This document shows positions 6,481-14,229 of a DNA stretch of 14,333 nt, in pieces. The notes beneath the pieces were generated by a model, which had not been told where the DNA came from, did not search any database, and saw only the letters and a program-made list of their open reading frames with translations. How positions within the stretch are numbered: position 1 is the first letter of the stretch; every line of letters starts with the position of its first letter. A program made the translations under genes and the position numbers. Origin of the DNA: JANXLS01 sp038227045 (GTDB lineage: Bacteria; Planctomycetota; SZUA-567; H5-PLA8); NCBI GenBank assembly GCA_038227045.1, contig JBBRQD010000132.1, positions 1 through 14,333 on the forward strand, written 5' to 3'.

Positions 6481-9400
6481 TGATGCGTCCATTGCATTTA
6501 CCATAAACCATCCGGACTTCACGAACCTCGACAGCCTCTCTTATTCGCCAGGCACACCCCACACCATGGATACTGGGTATATCGACGATCACTGGGGCTT
6601 CAGTCCGATGGTGGGGATTGCGCCGGCGGTGTTTTTGTACAGCAGGCTGGGCGGGCCGATGGCTGGCGGTGAAATGGGCTATTCGGATTTGTTCCAGATT
6701 TACCCGAACAGCGGCGGAGAGGATCAGGCGAGCGGGACGATACCGTACAAACAGGATACGAGGGTACCTGTTTTTCCGATCGGTCAACAGCCGCCTGAAT
6801 ACTTGCAGCTCGACATGGATTTCATTGCATCGGCTCAGAAATGGAGGATGAAGCGGGATATGCAGCCTGGGCTGGCGCGTGCGGTTGACAGCAATGTACA
6901 TACGGGGTATCACTGGGCGAACGTGGCGAAGGTGTCGCCGGACGTGGTGGCGACGGGAAATGTGGTGACTCTGCGTGTGGGGGCTGGGTATATACGAGCG
7001 GACCGGTTCGACCAGGACGGCAAGATGGTGCAGGCGGGAAACCAGAGCGATTTTGTTGCGGACGATGGGAGCTACAAGTTGCCTTCAGACGAGGGGGAGT
7101 ATGTACATATCGGCGGGGGGTTGGTGGTAAAAGCAAGTAACAACGCGGACGACGTGAACGCGTCTGACCGAATTACGATATTGCGCGACGCGGATGGGAA
7201 GCTGCGGCAGCGGCTGGTGGCGGATGCGTTTGAGCCGAGTTTGTTGCAATGGATCGAGCTGGATGTGGAGATTGGGAAGGATGTGACGGCGGATGTTTAT
7301 GATGTGAATTTGAATTTGGGGGCGGTGGAAGGGCATACGATGACGGGGGCGTTGAACATTATTAAGTTTCCCTTGGACACCGTGTACCAACTGGAAGTCG
7401 CTTCAGGGGAATGGGGTGGAATTGACGATTATGTTAATACCTCAGATTGGCGCTTGGAACTCGACGCAGCACAAGATCAGATTGTATTGCTCGATCCCAC
7501 GTCTACAAATCTGAACAAGCTGGCGGAAACAGGAGATGCTCCGGCTGGCAAAAAACGATACAAATTCGACAAGAAAATCCGTGCATTAGGTACTGCAAAG
7601 AGTGGTCGTGAAGGGTCTGTCTCGATCAGAGTTATCACCGGGAAAGATACATTCATTGATTTCCCTGTATTAGGCGTACCACTTCGCATTGGCCAGCGCG
7701 TTAAAACAGAAGATCGTGCAGCTCCCGCGCAAATCAACGGATTACTCGGAGTCGAGGGAGTCCTTTATGTTGACGATGTGTTGGGACATCGCGATGTTGA
7801 TTTTAATCGATTTCAATGGGAAAGCCTGCCGGGTCCTGACGGACGGATTGCGGTTAAGTCAATGGGACCGGCTGGGACCAAAGAATTAACAGTGCACGGG
7901 TGGCGGCCTGGAGCAAATTATATTCGCGCCACGGACCCCGAATTTGGGGAACTTGGTCGATGGCCAGCGATTTGTCATAACGAAGTGACGCACATGCCTA
8001 ATCTAGCTCAGGTTGAGGCTGCGATTAAGTACGCAAACTCCGCCGACCCGAATGCAGTTCCGCCGGTGGACGTTTCAATCGAAGACGCAGATCAGCTTTG
8101 GAAGAGAGACATAGCAAACAAATCTGGAGTATCGCACCCGGCGTCTGCAACTATTCGTAACTTAGTTACACATCACCGCCGAGCCGTTTATATCGTTTCC
8201 CAACTCACAAGTGCCATAGATCTTCCGAGTGACGAAGTATTTCTTTGGAGTACTAACGCCACAAATGGGTTTACTATCGGTCAGGTGCGCTCGCTTTTGG
8301 GCCAGGGGTATTATGGAGATTTGACGAGTTCTTACGGGCCAAAGCTAAAACTCTATTCGCGTTTGAAAGCGTTTGACCAAGAACAGCAAAACGCTGCTGC
8401 ACAAAACGCTTCTGGAATTGACAATGGCGACTTGCATGGACCCATTCACGGCATGGCACGATTGTATGCCGATAGCGCACTGTTGGATATTATGAAGGAG
8501 AGATCCTCCATTCTTTTTGATCCATCTAACTATGTTTCCTACTGCGGCGGTGCCGAATCAGACTTGGCTCCAGGGCACAACATGTATGGGACGATCTGGA
8601 ATCTTCCCGAATGGTGGTATCCAGACTTCCTGCGGACAGCAAGAGTGTTAAATGTTTTTAGCGGATTAGGGGTAGATAACTGGAAGCTCTCTCACCCGTT
8701 CACCCGCGAAGTCTTGGAACATATGAGTGCAGATCGCGCTGACTTGGCAAAGTTCCACGCTGTGGCCGCTACAGGTACAAACAGCCAAGTCATTCTTACC
8801 GTTAAAGACGTCAGTTTAGTTACAATGAACGTTACCTATGAAATACCAGTGCACATTCATGATGATTTGAGTTGGCATACTGATTGGAAACCCCAAAACG
8901 GCGGCTACGAAACCATGTTCGATGGCGACTACATTTTCGATTCGCGAACATGTCGACAATATAATGGAAATCCACAGTCCGATGGTTCCCATTCAAAGGA
9001 ATATCGAGGTACTTTTCAAGGTGAAGGCGTGCTACAAGACATTGCAGTTGCGTCACCTAGCGAACAATTCCCCTTCGCCCGAGCATTGGCAGGAGCCATT
9101 AAAGAAGGATGGGTATTAGAACGATCAATGCGCGACATGCAAGTGTTGAAGGGATGGCAGGACTGGAAAGACGCTACAAATATCGGTCCTGCGGAATGGG
9201 TATACGACGACGTTGCAGAGTATACCGGCGTAACGGTTTTGTGGGTCGGCACCTGGTTCGGCGCAGACAATATGTATCAAGCCGTGGTTGGCAAGGAATT
9301 TGTAACAAACGATCAAATGACTCCGACCGCACGCCTTATGTCGGTGGCATTTGCAGCAATGGATGTCATGCAAATCGCCGTACCTATTGCAAAGGCAGGT

Positions 9401-10906
9401 GGAGCAGGCGGGAGTCGAATCTTAAAAGGAATTGGCCGAAGTCTTAGCAAGGCTGCTGGAACAGAAGCGCAATCGGTTGCAATTAAACTGGCCCAGCGCG
9501 CAGTTAAATTTGGAGAAAATTTGGCTGAACGCGAAGTTCTGACCAGCGCTACTGCATTGATCGAAAAAATAACTGAACCAATTAATAACGTTCCAAAAGA
9601 ATTACTCGGCGATGTAGTCGAGAACATTTTGGGGAGAGAAAGCAAATTGGCGGCAAGGGCCGCAACCGTACCGGGAACGATTACTGCAAATATCGATTTA
9701 AAAAGCCAAGGTAAACATTTGGTAGAAGAAGGCATTATTGAACGAACCGCAGGTGAAGCCGCGAAGAGCGTCACACAACTTAAAAATGCTATGAGGGAAA
9801 TGAAAGCGGCCGGCTGGACCATGGATGAAATCCGAATGTATTTTGAAAATGCCTGTTTTGTTGCGGGAACTCCTGTTAAAATGGCGAGTGGCGGCTATAA
9901 AGCAATCGAGGACGTTAAGAATGGTGATCGGGTCGCCTCCAAAGACCAATATGGCGAAGGCGGAATAGTTTCGGCGAACGTTGTTCGGACCTTCGTTCAT
10001 CAAAGTGATCACATTCGTATTTTACGCCTGCGGACGCAGGTTCCACGGAGTCGCGCGCGGACACCACATGCTGCGAAACGAAAGAACAATCAATCATCCA
10101 ATGGCGGTGATGACGACGGAGGTAGCGGGGGAGAAACTGACAATGGAGACCCTAATGACTCAGCCGTAGTGATCCGAACGACAGACGAACATCCGTTTTG
10201 GATAATCGGGAGGGGTTGGAGTCCGGCGCGCAATATTTGTGCAGGCGATATTGTTGCTGTTGATGGCAATCAAGACGGAGTAGTTTGTGAATGGAGCTCC
10301 CGAGAAACACATCCGGAAGGTGTTTCGGTTTACAACCTTGAAGTCCGCGGAACTCATACCTATTTCGTCTCGACGCAGTGCGTTTGGGTACACAATCTCT
10401 GTAAGGGAGAGGAAGAGTTTCTTGAATTCCTTCGAAAAGCCAAAGGGAATAGTGGAATTCCCACTTGGTCCAAAGCGCTTAGTGATGAAAAAGAGCTTCG
10501 AGAACTCTATAAAAAGCACGTACTACAAAAGCGAATAATTGATGGGCGGACAAAAGCGACTTTTAAAGGATTTACCCGAGAAAACATTAACATCAATACG
10601 CGCCGAAATTATGAAAAGAATGGAGTTACAATTCTCGGCGATTGGGATGCGCATCATATTTTCCCCGTTGATGACGAGGCTGGTCTTTGGAAGTTGTTCT
10701 ACGAGCAGGGTATTAACGTGAATGACCCCAAGTACGCTGTATTGCTTGGCGAGGCACAGCATGAAGCTATACATCCCGCTGGGTGGAACCACGAATGGAT
10801 AAAGTTCTTCAAAGGGGGCGCGCGAACGCAAGCCGATATTCTCGCTCAAGGACGAAAAATGGCGAAGAATTATGGTATAACATTGCCACCATTTTGGGGC
10901 CGTTAA
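6449..10906 (+). CDS. Giant polymorphic toxin: pre-toxin region, Hint autoprotease, HNH-like nuclease tip
   Basis: A frame of 1485 residues from ATG 6449 (the ATG at 6452 is equally possible). It overlaps the previous gene by 32 bases and has no clear ribosome site. The frame is open upstream to 6350, but that would mean a 130-base overlap. Residues 1-920 are a long beta-rich and mixed region I cannot assign; there is no signal peptide and no Rhs/YD repeats. Residues about 925-990 are hydrophobic and pre-toxin-like (ADNMYQAVVGKEFVTNDQMT, then an Ala/Gly-rich stretch). Hint spans 1136-1316: C1136 in CFVAGTPVKM, the TTDEHPFW block, SVYNLEVRGTHTYFV and the terminal VHN (N1316). The tip, about 1317-1485, has DAHHIFPV (H1402, H1403) and H1438-x3-H1442 followed by GWNHEW, a His-Me-finger nuclease pattern like AHH/DUF2380-type toxins. 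Hint would cleave and free the tip, which would attack nucleic acid in a target cell. The next gene is the likely immunity gene. The N-terminus appears lost or replaced. Confidence 0.85.
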   Translation: MMSVPPSFKDDDASIAFTINHPDFTNLDSLSYSPGTPHTMDTGYIDDHWGFSPMVGIAPAVFLYSRLGGPMAGGEMGYSDLFQIYPNSGGEDQASGTIPYKQDTRVPVFPIGQQPPEYLQLDMDFIASAQKWRMKRDMQPGLARAVDSNVHTGYHWANVAKVSPDVVATGNVVTLRVGAGYIRADRFDQDGKMVQAGNQSDFVADDGSYKLPSDEGEYVHIGGGLVVKASNNADDVNASDRITILRDADGKLRQRLVADAFEPSLLQWIELDVEIGKDVTADVYDVNLNLGAVEGHTMTGALNIIKFPLDTVYQLEVASGEWGGIDDYVNTSDWRLELDAAQDQIVLLDPTSTNLNKLAETGDAPAGKKRYKFDKKIRALGTAKSGREGSVSIRVITGKDTFIDFPVLGVPLRIGQRVKTEDRAAPAQINGLLGVEGVLYVDDVLGHRDVDFNRFQWESLPGPDGRIAVKSMGPAGTKELTVHGWRPGANYIRATDPEFGELGRWPAICHNEVTHMPNLAQVEAAIKYANSADPNAVPPVDVSIEDADQLWKRDIANKSGVSHPASATIRNLVTHHRRAVYIVSQLTSAIDLPSDEVFLWSTNATNGFTIGQVRSLLGQGYYGDLTSSYGPKLKLYSRLKAFDQEQQNAAAQNASGIDNGDLHGPIHGMARLYADSALLDIMKERSSILFDPSNYVSYCGGAESDLAPGHNMYGTIWNLPEWWYPDFLRTARVLNVFSGLGVDNWKLSHPFTREVLEHMSADRADLAKFHAVAATGTNSQVILTVKDVSLVTMNVTYEIPVHIHDDLSWHTDWKPQNGGYETMFDGDYIFDSRTCRQYNGNPQSDGSHSKEYRGTFQGEGVLQDIAVASPSEQFPFARALAGAIKEGWVLERSMRDMQVLKGWQDWKDATNIGPAEWVYDDVAEYTGVTVLWVGTWFGADNMYQAVVGKEFVTNDQMTPTARLMSVAFAAMDVMQIAVPIAKAGGAGGSRILKGIGRSLSKAAGTEAQSVAIKLAQRAVKFGENLAEREVLTSATALIEKITEPINNVPKELLGDVVENILGRESKLAARAATVPGTITANIDLKSQGKHLVEEGIIERTAGEAAKSVTQLKNAMREMKAAGWTMDEIRMYFENACFVAGTPVKMASGGYKAIEDVKNGDRVASKDQYGEGGIVSANVVRTFVHQSDHIRILRLRTQVPRSRARTPHAAKRKNNQSSNGGDDDGGSGGETDNGDPNDSAVVIRTTDEHPFWIIGRGWSPARNICAGDIVAVDGNQDGVVCEWSSRETHPEGVSVYNLEVRGTHTYFVSTQCVWVHNLCKGEEEFLEFLRKAKGNSGIPTWSKALSDEKELRELYKKHVLQKRIIDGRTKATFKGFTRENININTRRNYEKNGVTILGDWDAHHIFPVDDEAGLWKLFYEQGINVNDPKYAVLLGEAQHEAIHPAGWNHEWIKFFKGGARTQADILAQGRKMAKNYGITLPPFWGR

Positions 10907-10922
10907 TCAGGGGTGTTTTTCG

Positions 10923-11447
10923 ATGAAAAGCAGTGATTTTTACCTGTTAGATTGCGCATCGACAAAGGGTATTGGGTATCTAACCCTGACCGGCAAGGAT
11001 AAAGCTGTGTCACCTCGCACGATAATGAACTATCTGGCCGGCCGCGCAGTTCCACCACATCCGATTGAAATGCGTTTAAAGGGCAGCAGACCTGGCGATT
11101 TCCTTATAGGCGAACTGTCGATTTTCGTGACTGATCACATCATTGAGCTATTCAAGAACGAAAAAGTCACGGGATGGAAAACATATCCGTTGCGCGTTGT
11201 TAATCAGAAACCAAAAGCAATTTCCGGCTATCACGGTCTGCAAATTACTGGCCGAGTCGGCCCCCTCACTGCGACAGCGAAAAAAAAGGGGAAAATTGAT
11301 TTTAAAATATCTACGTGGGACGGAAGCGATCTCTTTGTCCCAGAAGATACGTGGTTTACAATTGCTCATCCGCGCGTGATCAGCTTGCTTGAGAAAAATA
11401 AAATTAAGGGTGCCGTCTGGGAGCCGTTACCAGATGTCTGCTGCTGA
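10923..11447 (+). CDS. Immunity protein, DUF1629/Imm11-like
   Basis: A 174-residue soluble cytoplasmic protein 16 bases after the toxin stop, with AGGGGTG before its ATG. It has two similar halves, each ending in a predicted helix and a PL strand: IFVTDHIIELFKNEKVTGWK, then YPLRV, and WFTIAHPRVISLLEKNKIKG, then PLPDV. This duplicated pattern (ligand-like strand, 'x-V-S/T-x2-I-x2-L', 'xGxxxxPL') matches what I remember of the DUF1629 (Imm11) immunity family, which is known to follow HNH/DUF2380-type toxins in Myxococcus and other bacteria. Position directly behind the nuclease tip is the standard place for the cognate immunity gene. Its job would be to bind and block the released nuclease in the producing cell. 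The family match is from pattern memory; the role is well supported by context. Confidence 0.75.
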   Translation: MKSSDFYLLDCASTKGIGYLTLTGKDKAVSPRTIMNYLAGRAVPPHPIEMRLKGSRPGDFLIGELSIFVTDHIIELFKNEKVTGWKTYPLRVVNQKPKAISGYHGLQITGRVGPLTATAKKKGKIDFKISTWDGSDLFVPEDTWFTIAHPRVISLLEKNKIKGAVWEPLPDVCC

Positions 11448-11454
11448 GAGAGGG
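11446..11454 (+). promoter_or_regulatory. Ribosome binding site deciding the start of the secreted protein
   Basis: GAGAGAGGG lies just before ATG 11458 and overlaps the immunity-gene stop region. It favours the start that exposes the signal peptide over an in-frame ATG at 11389 inside the immunity gene. Confidence 0.5.
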
Positions 11455-11457
11455 TAT

Positions 11458-13332
11458 ATGAAACACATTTTGCGATACCGTAATATTTTGATTTTGCTAG
11501 TGGCAATTACGATATCGTCACTCGCTGCTGAGAGTCCGAATGAAAATGAAACGGTGCTTGATCGTGGCACATCCGCGGAAAAGCGGAGTGCAATAAGTCG
11601 CTGGACCAGCGAAATTGGCCGCTTGCAATATTCGACTCCAGACGGTACGCGGAAGAAGGACTGGCAGCCAGGACCAGAATGGGGCTCCATTTTAAAAAAA
11701 GTGGGTGATCTGACACTTGACGACCCGCAGATTGTCTCGGCGGCATTGAATTTTTTTGATACTGTGCACAGACCTGTACCGGAATGTGTTAAACTATGCC
11801 ATTTGGTGTTGGAAGCAAATGATCCGACGCTTTCCCGATTGCGGAGCCAAGCGCTCTACGTTTTATCATCGGTTGGGGCCACAGATGATAAGTCAGTGCA
11901 ATTGATCATCGAGGAGCTGAATAAACAGAAGAATCCAGAAATCAGCCTTCTGGAAAAGACTTCATCACACCCTCTTGTCCGAACTGCGGCAATTCGATGG
12001 CTGAAGTCTGAACAAGAGGGCCAGCGCGAATTGGCAATGAACATTCTTCTCCGTAATAAGTTGAGCCCAGATGAAACGGAGATAGTGCTCAATAGCGGAA
12101 TTTCGAGTATTGAGCAATTGTCGAACGGCGGCACTCCGAATGCTGCGGTGCAGTTTATTTTCAACGTCATGAAGAACTCAATTGCGTTCAAGGGCCAAGT
12201 CTCAGAAACGCAGTTGAAGCGTTTGAGAAGCCTTGCCGGCAAAGGGAATTCAACTGCGAAGCAGCAGGTGGCAATATTACTCATGCTGTGTATTGACAAA
12301 CCAACACCGCAAGATTTTATGACTGTGGTTACGGCACTTAACGATGATATTCAGAAACCAAGCGGCGATATGCTTGGGGCCGTGGGGTTTTGGCCTCGTA
12401 TCGAAGCCACGGCGACGGAGCTTGACAACATCCTTGAGACTGCTAAGTCCCGTTCGCCGATCGCGCGTAGCGGCATTTTTTCGATTTATTTGCGATCGGG
12501 AGGCGATCGGAGGCGTGTTGAGACTCTGATTGCGGATCCAAAGGGACTTGACCGTCCTGATTCAGAGTATTGGCTCGCATTTGCGGGATCATGCTTTTAT
12601 GATTGCCCAGCGCCGTCAACCTGGCGAAATTTGTCACCCAATCAAAGCTGGTTTTTGTTTGACGCTATGCGAAAACTACCGCAAGCAAAAGAAGCTGAAC
12701 AGGCCATCACTAAAATTATTGAAGACAATAAATCTTCTCCAGTTACAACTCTTTATTGCCTCTGGAAAATTCGAGAGAACCCTGTACTAAAAAACATACC
12801 GAAACTACACGTGTGGTTGAAAGAAATCTCTCGAACAGTTGATAACTTTGATGCCGTGAATAGAGATTTCATTCGCGCCTACAGTGCTGCTCTGCTCGAA
12901 AGCTTATTCTCCGAAAAAGCTTATTTCGATGAAGTAGTAGATAAATTAGATAAAGCTCCCGAGAAAGAATCAAAAGGATGGACATCAACAACTGAACTCC
13001 TACTTGATCGCCGTCCCGGATGCAAAGCTCTTGATCGAATTCGCACAAAAGTATTACAAAACTCGGAGATTCATTCGCCGTGGTTGGCGTGGTTAATTGA
13101 TATTCGCACCCACAAAAATGCGGGGCCCCCACCTTTGATTGCTTTAAGTGCGGCGCTGCAATTGGAATCTGCCGATACTTGGCTGGGGGCGTTTTCGAGT
13201 GCAGATAAATTACTTAAGCCATACACTGGTGAATTACGGAACGCCGGTTTATTTCTTTCTGGATTCGGAGGATCATCCAAAAGAAAAATGCAATTTCTTG
13301 GTTTGTTGGATCGTATTGAAATTAACGATTAG
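11458..13332 (+). CDS. Secreted helical-repeat (HEAT/ARM-like) protein of unknown function
   Basis: A 624-residue protein that begins with a good Sec signal peptide: basic MKHILRYRN, hydrophobic ILILLVAITISSL, and a probable cleavage after SLAA. There is no lipobox cysteine. The mature part is almost wholly helical, with repeated helix pairs. The segment from about 75 to 200 reads like HEAT/ARM repeats (for example LRSQALYVLSSVG, then SHPLVRTAAIRWLKSEQEG, then QRELAMNILL). No catalytic motif is visible. I chose ATG 11458 because it has a ribosome site and exposes the signal peptide. It lies 10 bases after the immunity gene and is surely cotranscribed with it. It could be a periplasmic or surface partner for toxin delivery, a second immunity factor, or an unrelated passenger. 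I do not recognise the family. Confidence 0.82.
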   Translation: MKHILRYRNILILLVAITISSLAAESPNENETVLDRGTSAEKRSAISRWTSEIGRLQYSTPDGTRKKDWQPGPEWGSILKKVGDLTLDDPQIVSAALNFFDTVHRPVPECVKLCHLVLEANDPTLSRLRSQALYVLSSVGATDDKSVQLIIEELNKQKNPEISLLEKTSSHPLVRTAAIRWLKSEQEGQRELAMNILLRNKLSPDETEIVLNSGISSIEQLSNGGTPNAAVQFIFNVMKNSIAFKGQVSETQLKRLRSLAGKGNSTAKQQVAILLMLCIDKPTPQDFMTVVTALNDDIQKPSGDMLGAVGFWPRIEATATELDNILETAKSRSPIARSGIFSIYLRSGGDRRRVETLIADPKGLDRPDSEYWLAFAGSCFYDCPAPSTWRNLSPNQSWFLFDAMRKLPQAKEAEQAITKIIEDNKSSPVTTLYCLWKIRENPVLKNIPKLHVWLKEISRTVDNFDAVNRDFIRAYSAALLESLFSEKAYFDEVVDKLDKAPEKESKGWTSTTELLLDRRPGCKALDRIRTKVLQNSEIHSPWLAWLIDIRTHKNAGPPPLIALSAALQLESADTWLGAFSSADKLLKPYTGELRNAGLFLSGFGGSSKRKMQFLGLLDRIEIND

Positions 13333-13370
13333 TTTCGAATTGACAGAAATTGACTTCGGTCTTCCATAAA

Positions 13371-13388
13371 ATAGGCTGCACAGCCTAT
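13371..13388. repeat. Perfect 18-base palindrome ATAGGCTGCACAGCCTAT
   Basis: ATAGGC and GCCTAT can form a stem around a TGCACA loop, 38 bases after the stop of the helical-repeat gene. There is no T-run on the plus strand. On the minus strand it is followed by TTTTAT, so it could be a weak terminator for leftward transcription from the repA side. It could also be an operator or a recombination site. Confidence 0.5.
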
Positions 13389-13414
13389 GTCGCGGGTCTC
13401 AGGTAGGTAGATAG

Positions 13415-13516
13415 TCAAATAGGTTGATACGCTTCTCTGGAAGCCCTTAGAATTTGATTTTGGGCTATGCCGTTCTCATAGGCGCGATCCTTTTCCCGAA
13501 TGCGGCTTGGGGACAT
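13415..13516 (-). CDS. Possible 33-residue small protein
   Basis: An ATG-started frame with a plausible charged helical sequence (SRIREKDRAYENGIAQNQIL) ends at TGA in a stretch that otherwise lacks genes. There is no clear ribosome binding site, and the frame upstream closes at a TAG within a few codons. It may be a real small gene, the tail of a decayed gene, or chance. Confidence 0.2.
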   Translation of the reverse strand: MSPSRIREKDRAYENGIAQNQILRASREAYQPI

Positions 13517-13578
13517 TGGGCTAGCTCGGACGGTGCACCTTGAAGCGATTTCGCTGCGGAAATAGATACTTATCGAAC

Positions 13579-13753
13579 TTATCCACAGTTTTGAGGCGAC
13601 AAACTACAGGTAAGAATCTATAGGTATTACTACTATAGGTTTTACGGGGTGGCGATTCAGCGCACTTTTTTAGGGTCAGGGGATGGCGATTCAGCGTAAA
13701 TGGGGGTGGCAATTCAGCGTGCATAACTTTCTTACTTGTCTGAGTTATCCACA
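13579..13753. other. Origin-like repeat cluster beside the repA remnant
   Basis: Perfect DnaA boxes TTATCCACA lie at 13579-13587 and 13745-13753, both on the plus strand. Between them are CTAYAGGT copies at 13604-13611, 13618-13625 and 13633-13640 in an AT-rich stretch, then three 17-base repeats (13646-13662, 13680-13696, 13703-13719). DnaA boxes plus iteron-like repeats next to a RepA gene are the usual plan of a plasmid origin, and some RepA plasmids have the origin downstream of the gene, as here. The second DnaA box lies inside the repA 3' end. Activity cannot be judged, and the 17-base repeats have another possible origin. Confidence 0.45.
13646..13719 (+). repeat. Three direct repeats of GGGGTGGCGATTCAGCG
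   Basis: The copies are 13646-13662 (GGGGTGGCGATTCAGCG), 13680-13696 (GGGATGGCGATTCAGCG) and 13703-13719 (GGGGTGGCAATTCAGCG). Each differs at only one base from the first. Their starts are 34 and 23 bases apart. They could be replication iterons or the multiple terminal repeats typical of IS21-family ends. No istA/istB gene is visible in the window. Confidence 0.85.
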
Positions 13754-14064
13754 TCCGCAGCTTTGGAGGACGGCAACGATAGCGCTACCGTCGTCTTCGT
13801 CAACGGTGGGCGGGACGGGTAGAGGATTAATCCGCCTGGGGTTTCTTCTATTCGGGCGTCGGGGTACACGACGCAAACTTGACGAAGCACGTCGCGGAAC
13901 TCGTGTTTGAAGTTCTTGGACGTGGAATACTCTTGACCGAATTGGTCACGCAAATTCTCCCAACTGAGTTTGACGCCGTTGGCTTTGGCCACCCGACAAA
14001 GACGGTGCGCCAGCCATGTGTAGATGTCGAGCGCCAATGCCGAATGCTTCAAGGCGCGTCCTGT
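13732..14064 (-). pseudogene. RepA plasmid replication initiator, C-terminal remnant
   Basis: The frame reads from just after an in-frame TGA (14065-14067) to TAA at 13732-13734, about 110 codons. It contains RALKHSALALDIYTWLAHRL, then a block ending WENLRDQFGQEY, then FKHEFRDVLRQV, then VYPDARIEETPGGLILYPS. This is the conserved C-terminal winged-helix end of RepA (PF04796-type) initiators, where ALDIYTWL and FGxxY are characteristic. Full proteins are about 300 residues, so the N-terminal two-thirds are missing. The only start-like codon is TTG 14050-14052, which falls in the middle of the conserved block. I therefore call it a 5'-truncated remnant, not a small gene. No other minus-strand frame in 14065-14333 resembles the missing part. 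The origin-like repeats lie directly beyond its 3' end. Confidence 0.72.
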
Positions 14065-14229
14065 TCAATTATTGTGTTTTGGCTAAAATCACGGCAATCA
14101 ACAGGTTGACGGGCAGTTGATAATGGAAAAGTTCGTTTCGGTTTCGTAGGAACAGATGGCGAAATCGCAAAAATGGCGATGTGCGGACAGAATTTCAGCT
14201 CATTGAAAACTGAATAGTACCGATCGATT

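Larger units (their letters stand above)
13333..13578. other. Mostly non-coding gap after the toxin cassette
   Basis: About 246 bases with no substantial gene. They hold the 18-base palindrome at 13371-13388 and one short minus-strand frame (33 residues, 13415-13516) of uncertain reality. No tRNA, CRISPR repeat or complete insertion sequence is visible. Confidence 0.5.

Noticed and set aside
9313..9822. 169-residue minus-strand frame
   Set aside because: It is antisense to the pre-toxin region and has no plausible ribosome site or family features.
6449..10906. Inteinized enzyme instead of a toxin
   Set aside because: The Hint block is near the C-terminus and followed by a separate nuclease-like tip and an immunity-like gene, not by the continuation of a split enzyme domain.
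11389..11457. Upstream start for the secreted helical-repeat protein
   Set aside because: It lies inside the immunity gene and would bury the signal peptide.
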